From the NCBI GenBank assembly GCA_007121175.1, contig SKMG01000273.1, forward strand, positions 1 through 10,480: a stretch of DNA of 10,480 nucleotides, given 5' to 3'. A program made the position numbers and the translations under genes. The notes beneath the pieces were generated by a model. That model worked only from the letters and a program-made list of their open reading frames with translations, was not told the origin of the DNA and ran no database searches. Below, one piece after another: positions 7,454 to 10,480 of this stretch; the stretch's first letter is position 1, and each line of letters begins with the position of its first letter. This DNA is from Trueperaceae bacterium (GTDB taxonomy: Bacteria; Deinococcota; Deinococci; Deinococcales; Trueperaceae).

Positions 7454-8701
7454 ATGCACCGCATGCGTCTCGTAGCTGGACTCACCCTGCTGCTCGCCGC
7501 GCTGTCCCTAGCCTCGGCACAGCGCATCGTCATCAACCCCCAGGCCATCGTCGTCAACCCCCTGCCCGAGTTCGACGTCGAGGTCTTCGTAGACCGCGAT
7601 CCCAGCGGGGCTCGCACACCGAGCTACGCCATCGGCGAGTCGATCCAGATCGGCGTGCGCGTCAGCGAGGACGCCTACGTCTACCTGTTCAGCATCAGCG
7701 CCGGCGGCGAGGTCGTGCAGATCCTGCCCAACCGCTTCGACGCGGCCGGCCGCGACAACTTCGTGCGGGCCAACCGCACGGTCTACTTCCCGCCGCCCGG
7801 GGCGCGCTACGAGTTCGCCGTCGACCCGCCGACCGGCCTCGCGAAGGTGATCGCGGTGGCGTCGAAGCGCGAGCTCGACACTCGCACCCTGGCGCGCTTC
7901 CAGACCGAGCGCGACTTCCAGGCCACCTCGCAGATCGGCGAGGAGGGCTTCGCGCGGGCGCTGTCGATCGTCGTGCGGCCGCTGCCCCAGGACGAGTGGG
8001 TGACCTCGACCGCTCTGTACTACGTGGGCCGGGCTCCGGCCCAGGCGGCGTATGGGACGCTCGACATCAGCTCCACGCCGCGCGGCTCCGAGGTGTACGT
8101 CGATGGCGCCTTCGCCGGCTACACGCCGTTGCGCTGGGGCGAGCGCCCGGGCCAGGTGACCGTCGAGGTCCAGCTCGAGGGCTATGAGACCGAGCGTCAG
8201 CGCGTCCAGGTGCGTCCGAACATCACCACGCCGGTGCGCTTCGACTTGCGGGCGGTGGCGCGCGAGGGGACGGTGACCTTCACCACCCAGCCGCGCGGCG
8301 CGGACGTCTACGTCGGCGGCCGTCACGTCGGTCGCACGCCCACCGGCGCCGTGGCCTTCGCGCCGGGCGAGTTCACCGCGACCTTCGAGCTCCCCGGATA
8401 CCAGACCGAGACCAGGCGCTTCACGGTGCGGGCCGGCGCGGCGACCACCGTCAGCCAGAACCTGCGCGCCCAGCACGGCACGCTGGAGGTGTTCGGCAAC
8501 GTCGGCAACGCGCGCGTGTTCGTCAACGGCAGCGAGGTCGGCCGGCTCGCGAGCGGCACTGGCCGCCTGGTGATCGACGATCTCACCCCCGGCACTATCG
8601 AGCTGGTGGTGATCGCGCCCGGATACCGGACCTTCCTCGGCAACGTCAGGGTGGAGGCCGGCCGAGTCACCACCGAGCGGGTCACGCAGGCGCGCCGCTA
8701 G
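7454..8701 (+). CDS. Secreted DUF4384 protein with three PEGA repeats
   Basis: A 415-residue exported envelope protein of unknown function. A Sec signal peptide spans 1-22 (MHRMRL, a leucine/alanine core, SLASA before Gln23). About 40-175 matches DUF4384: FDVEVFVDRDPSG (40-52), SEDAYVYLFSIS (71-82), GEVVQILPNRFDA (85-97) and VIAVASK (132-138). Three PEGA-type beta repeats follow at about 201-267, 272-338 and 342-411. Each has the strand-turn pattern of the family: RGSEVYVDGAFAGYTPL (210-226), RGADVYVGGRHVGRTPTG (281-298) and GNARVFVNGSEVGRLASG (351-368), each ending with a GY-containing strand (GYETERQRV, GYQTETRRF, GYRTFLGNV). PEGA domains occur in surface-associated proteins and are thought to mediate binding. 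There is no transmembrane helix or sorting motif after the signal peptide. The divergent LolA-like gene suggests a shared envelope role. The domain calls are confident; the function is unknown. Confidence 0.88.
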   Translation: MHRMRLVAGLTLLLAALSLASAQRIVINPQAIVVNPLPEFDVEVFVDRDPSGARTPSYAIGESIQIGVRVSEDAYVYLFSISAGGEVVQILPNRFDAAGRDNFVRANRTVYFPPPGARYEFAVDPPTGLAKVIAVASKRELDTRTLARFQTERDFQATSQIGEEGFARALSIVVRPLPQDEWVTSTALYYVGRAPAQAAYGTLDISSTPRGSEVYVDGAFAGYTPLRWGERPGQVTVEVQLEGYETERQRVQVRPNITTPVRFDLRAVAREGTVTFTTQPRGADVYVGGRHVGRTPTGAVAFAPGEFTATFELPGYQTETRRFTVRAGAATTVSQNLRAQHGTLEVFGNVGNARVFVNGSEVGRLASGTGRLVIDDLTPGTIELVVIAPGYRTFLGNVRVEAGRVTTERVTQARR

Positions 8702-8742
8702 ACGCCGCCACCGGCGACCTGCTACACGCCGCCACCGGCGAC
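8702..8742. repeat. 24-bp tandem repeat downstream of the PEGA gene
   Basis: ACGCCGCCACCGGCGAC occurs at 8702-8718 and again, identical, at 8726-8742, giving a 24-bp period with about 1.7 copies. It begins directly after the stop codon and is non-coding. It opens a 230-base gene-free stretch (8702-8932). Confidence 0.85.
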
Positions 8743-8754
8743 GCCGCTCAGCGC

Positions 8755-8770
8755 CGGCGCAGCTGCGCCG
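8755..8770. repeat. 16-bp perfect palindrome
   Basis: CGGCGCAGCTGCGCCG is its own reverse complement. It lies 54 bases after the PEGA stop. It could be part of a transcription end signal or a protein-binding site. As RNA, a central loop would have to open at the expense of the innermost pairs. No T-run follows. Confidence 0.6.
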
Positions 8771-8800
8771 CTGACGCCACGAGTGCTAGCACGATCCCAG

Positions 8801-8830
8801 CCTCCCCGGCGGTCATCACTGCCGGGGAGG
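8801..8830 (+). terminator. Perfect 10-bp stem hairpin, possible terminator or attenuator
   Basis: CCTCCCCGGC (8801-8810) and GCCGGGGAGG (8821-8830) are perfect complements around a 10-base loop. A further CCCAG / CTGGG pairing is possible outside an internal bulge. It sits 100 bases after the PEGA stop and about 90 before the next -10 box. No T-run follows, so intrinsic termination is plausible but not proven. Confidence 0.45.
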
Positions 8831-8872
8831 ACGTCTGCTGGGGCCGGCGGCGGTGGCGTCGTCGTGGTGGTG

Positions 8873-8916
8873 GCGCCGGCGTAGTGGTCGCGCCGGCGTC
8901 GCAGGAGCGCCGGCGT
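8873..8916. repeat. Three 10-bp direct repeats spaced exactly 17 bp
   Basis: GCGCCGGCGT occurs at 8873-8882, 8890-8899 and 8907-8916, each starting 17 bp after the last. Each copy contains the self-complementary CGCCGGCG. The last copy ends two bases before the -10 box TAGCAT. The arrangement could be a repeated operator or activator site covering the -10 to -55 region of the nucleotidyltransferase promoter. Confidence 0.6.
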
Positions 8917-8918
8917 CG

Positions 8919-8924
8919 TAGCAT
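8919..8924 (+). promoter_or_regulatory. -10 box of the nucleotidyltransferase operon
   Basis: TAGCAT, identical to the fumC box, lies eight bases upstream of the ATG at 8933 with no Shine-Dalgarno, so a leaderless or nearly leaderless transcript is expected. No standard -35 is seen; the 17-bp-spaced repeats occupy that position. Confidence 0.5.
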
Positions 8925-8932
8925 GGTGCGGC

Positions 8933-9724
8933 ATGCCGCAGACTCCAGTACGCGCCATCGCCGTCGTCCTCGCAGGTGGCGGGGCCAACGACGCGCTCGC
9001 CCGCAGCGCCGGGACCGCCAGCAAGGCCCTGGTGCCCATCGACGGGGCCCCGATGGGGGCCTACGTGCTCTCGTCGCTGCGCGGCAGTGGTCTGGTGCCC
9101 ACCATCGTCTACGTCGGACCGACCGACGACCGGACCCGAGCGCTGGTCGACCACGTCGTCCCTCCCGGGCGCCGGCTGGTGGACTCGTTGGCGATGGGGC
9201 TCGGCGCCGCAGTGGCGCTCTCGCAGGCCGACGATCGCCTGATGGTGGTCACCGCCGACATACCCTGGTGGACGGCCGAAGGCGTGCGCTCGTTCCTCGA
9301 AGACGCGCCCAGCGTCGACCTGGTGTACCCGGCGGTAGCGTCGGCGACCGCCGAGGCGGCCTTCCCGGGACAGCGCCGGACCTTCGTACGTCTGCGCGAC
9401 GGTCGCTTCACGGGCGGCAACGCTCTGCTGCTCTCACAGGCTGCGGTGCCGGCGCTGCTGCCGGTGGTCGATCGGATCTTCTCGGCCCGTAAGGCGCCTT
9501 GGCGGCTCGCCTCGCTCATCGGCCTCGACGTGCTGTGGGGACTGCTCAGCGGGCGCGCACGACTCAGCGAGATCGAGGCCCGCGTCAGCCGCCTGCTCGG
9601 GCTCGAGGGTCGGGTGATGGTGAGCCAGGACGCGGCCATCGCCGCCGACATCGACAAACCGGAGCAGCTCTCGCCTGCCGCGCGCGAGGGGCCGCCGCTC
9701 GCGACGCTGCGAGGACCCGCGTGA
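8933..9724 (+). CDS. MobA-like NTP transferase domain protein
   Basis: A 263-residue nucleotidyltransferase-fold (GT-A-like) protein. The N-terminal nucleotide-binding motif VVLAGGGAND (11-20) with TASKALVPIDGAPM (28-41) matches the LAGG...K.L..i.G.PM pattern of MobA/IspD/GlmU-type enzymes. The usual GxGxR is altered to GGAND. The metal-binding Asp is in VTADIPWW (106-113), and a second acidic motif, ADIDKPEQL (238-246), closes the domain. Between them a helical region (about 188-225, PWRLASLIGLDVL...) resembles an uncharacterised nucleotidyltransferase family I recall from Actinobacteria and Firmicutes. There is no signal peptide. Its stop overlaps the GTG of the following membrane protein gene by four bases, so the two are co-translated. 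The nucleotide and acceptor are unknown; molybdenum cofactor guanylylation is unlikely given the altered loop and the context. Confidence 0.82.
   Translation: MPQTPVRAIAVVLAGGGANDALARSAGTASKALVPIDGAPMGAYVLSSLRGSGLVPTIVYVGPTDDRTRALVDHVVPPGRRLVDSLAMGLGAAVALSQADDRLMVVTADIPWWTAEGVRSFLEDAPSVDLVYPAVASATAEAAFPGQRRTFVRLRDGRFTGGNALLLSQAAVPALLPVVDRIFSARKAPWRLASLIGLDVLWGLLSGRARLSEIEARVSRLLGLEGRVMVSQDAAIAADIDKPEQLSPAAREGPPLATLRGPA
9711..9714 (+). promoter_or_regulatory. Shine-Dalgarno supporting the GTG start at 9721
   Basis: GAGG (within GCGAGGA) lies six bases before the GTG that overlaps the nucleotidyltransferase stop. It supports coupled translation from that GTG rather than from internal GTG or ATG codons. 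Confidence 0.5.
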
Positions 9725-10281
9725 GGCGCCCGGATCAGCTCCGCAGCCGGGCGTTGCTCGGCGTTCTCGCCGCGCTCGGAGTGGGGCTGGGCGCGGCGTG
9801 GCTGATGCACCTCGCGCTGGGGCGCCAGGGCGTGCTCGGCTTCGGCGTCACGAACCCTACTGGGCTGGCTGAGGGGGCGGTGTTCGTGGTGGTGTTCGTG
9901 ATGGCGCTGCGGGCGGTGCGGGCGCTCCTGCGGCTGCCGTCGTCCACGCTGCTCTCGTTCGGCGCCGCCACGCCGGCGGCCGCGGCCAGCGCGGCGCGCC
10001 CGGTGCCGTCGGTCGACGCCGAGGCACTGGTGCAAACGATGGCCGACCACCGCCAGGTGGTGGTGATCGAGGGCGGGCGACCGGTCGGCATCGCCGGGGT
10101 CCATCCGGAGCGGTTGCTCGGCTGGGACGAGGTGGTCAAGGTCGACGGCCGGGTGGCGCTCAGCGAGCTGCGGCCGGTGCTGGCTCGCGAGCCGCTGGTG
10201 GTGGTCCTGGACGGGGACGGCGTGGCCGGAATCGTCACCCAGGAGAGCTACTTGTCGACTTCGTGGGGCCGCGGCGCCTGA
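9721..10281 (+). CDS. Small two-helix membrane protein with CBS-like C-terminal domain
   Basis: A 186-residue protein of unknown function. Two hydrophobic helices are predicted at about 11-33 and 48-70, separated by a short polar loop, followed by an Ala/Pro-rich linker (81-97). The C-terminal ~85 residues resemble a compact CBS domain pair: VVVIEGGRPVGIAGV (113-127) and LVVVLDGDGVAGIVTQESYL (159-178) have the strand-turn-strand form 'vvvld..g.lvGivt...ll' of CBS modules, which usually bind adenine nucleotides. The start is GTG at 9721 in a GTGA overlap with the upstream stop and has a nearby GAGG. With both termini of the helical hairpin cytoplasmic, the CBS-like part would face the nucleotidyltransferase. 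I do not recognise a named family. It ends one base before the convergent tsaD stop. The CBS call is moderate. Confidence 0.7.
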   Translation: MRRPDQLRSRALLGVLAALGVGLGAAWLMHLALGRQGVLGFGVTNPTGLAEGAVFVVVFVMALRAVRALLRLPSSTLLSFGAATPAAAASAARPVPSVDAEALVQTMADHRQVVVIEGGRPVGIAGVHPERLLGWDEVVKVDGRVALSELRPVLAREPLVVVLDGDGVAGIVTQESYLSTSWGRGA

Positions 10282-10312
10282 ATCAGCGCCGGCTCGCGTC
10301 GCGCGGACGCGA
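10273..10312. terminator. Possible hairpins at the convergent gene ends
   Basis: GGCGC (10273-10277) and GCGCC (10286-10290) flank both stop codons. TCGCGTC (10294-10300) and GACGCGA (10306-10312) form a perfect 7-bp stem with a 5-base loop inside the tsaD end. Either could end transcription from the left-hand operon. No T-run is seen, so support is limited. Confidence 0.3.
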
Positions 10313-10480
10313 AGGCCCGACGGCCAGCGGCAGGTAAGCCGCGGCGTCGGTCGCGAGGGCCTCGGCCTGATCGGGCACGCCCCAGCGCCGGAGCCGCTCC
10401 GCCGCCGCCAGCGCGATCATCGCGCCGTTGTCGGTCGCGAGCCCAGCGGGCGGCAGGTGCACCCGCAGGCGGGCCGCTGC
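10283..10480 (-). CDS. tsaD: tRNA N6-adenosine threonylcarbamoyltransferase TsaD (C-terminal 65 residues only)
   Basis: Only the C-terminal end lies in the window; the rest continues past the right edge. TsaD (Kae1/Gcp family) transfers the threonylcarbamoyl group to A37 of ANN-decoding tRNAs. The identifying stretch is VHLPPAGLATDNGAMIALAA (6-25 of the fragment), equivalent to the conserved 'P....CTDNGAMIA' metal/nucleotide-binding motif near the TsaD C-terminus, here with Ala in place of the usual Cys. This is followed by a helix and a variable Arg-rich tail. The stop lies one base from the end of the convergent CBS-like gene. The identification rests on this single motif plus its position near the C-terminus, but the motif is highly characteristic. 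Confidence 0.85.
   Translation of the reverse strand, partial: AAARLRVHLPPAGLATDNGAMIALAAAERLRRWGVPDQAEALATDAAAYLPLAVGPSRPRDASRR

Noticed and set aside
7508..8476. Minus-strand 322-codon frame inside the PEGA gene
   Set aside because: Antisense to clear DUF4384 and PEGA motifs; the composition is typical of a GC-rich shadow.
8816..9154. Minus-strand open frames across the 8702-8932 gap
   Set aside because: Proline/threonine/histidine-rich low-complexity products that run into the opposite-strand nucleotidyltransferase gene; no family signal or start site.

Overview
The window is GC-rich, tightly packed bacterial chromosome with homogeneous base composition. Three features suggest Deinococcota, probably near Trueperaceae: a family 5 (UdgB-type) uracil-DNA glycosylase that closely resembles the Thermus enzyme; a secreted DUF4384 plus triple-PEGA protein; and TANNNT-type -10 boxes a few bases upstream of ATG codons with no Shine-Dalgarno, the leaderless arrangement described for Deinococcus. 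The taxonomic call is an inference from family resemblance and promoter style, not from a search.

Layout. Bases 1-3865 (minus strand) hold a four-gene run in which every junction overlaps: a MalY/PatB-type PLP C-S lyase/aminotransferase (first), a Gfo/Idh/MocA oxidoreductase, UdgB, and a PUA-containing class I rRNA methyltransferase that runs off the left edge. The Gfo/Idh gene has no ATG, GTG or TTG available in front of its Rossmann motif. It most likely starts at a CTG that overlaps the stop of the aminotransferase. Divergent from this run, at 3930-4988 (plus), is an enterochelin-esterase-like alpha/beta hydrolase, followed by a complete class II fumarase (fumC, 5067-6455) with its own leaderless promoter.

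Bases 6468-8701 look like a cell-envelope pair. A membrane-anchored LolA-like protein (minus) ends 12 bases from the end of fumC, and across a 182-base divergent promoter region lies the secreted DUF4384-PEGA protein, the only unit start here with a clear leader and a strong Shine-Dalgarno.

Bases 8702-8932 form a non-coding stretch unusually rich in structure: a 24-bp tandem repeat, a 16-bp perfect palindrome, a perfect 10-bp stem hairpin, and three 10-bp direct repeats spaced exactly 17 bp apart that end next to the -10 box of the next gene. That gene (8933-9724) is a MobA-like nucleotidyltransferase. It overlaps by GTGA a small two-helix membrane protein with a CBS-like tail (9721-10281). 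The two form an apparent operon of unknown function and converge on the C-terminal end of tsaD (10283 to the right edge, minus).

Most genes are housekeeping or common accessory functions. I see no mobile element, CRISPR array, tRNA, rRNA or defence system. The points most worth a second look are the CTG start, the 17-bp-phased repeats upstream of the nucleotidyltransferase, the nucleotidyltransferase/membrane-CBS pair, and the consistent leaderless promoter pattern.
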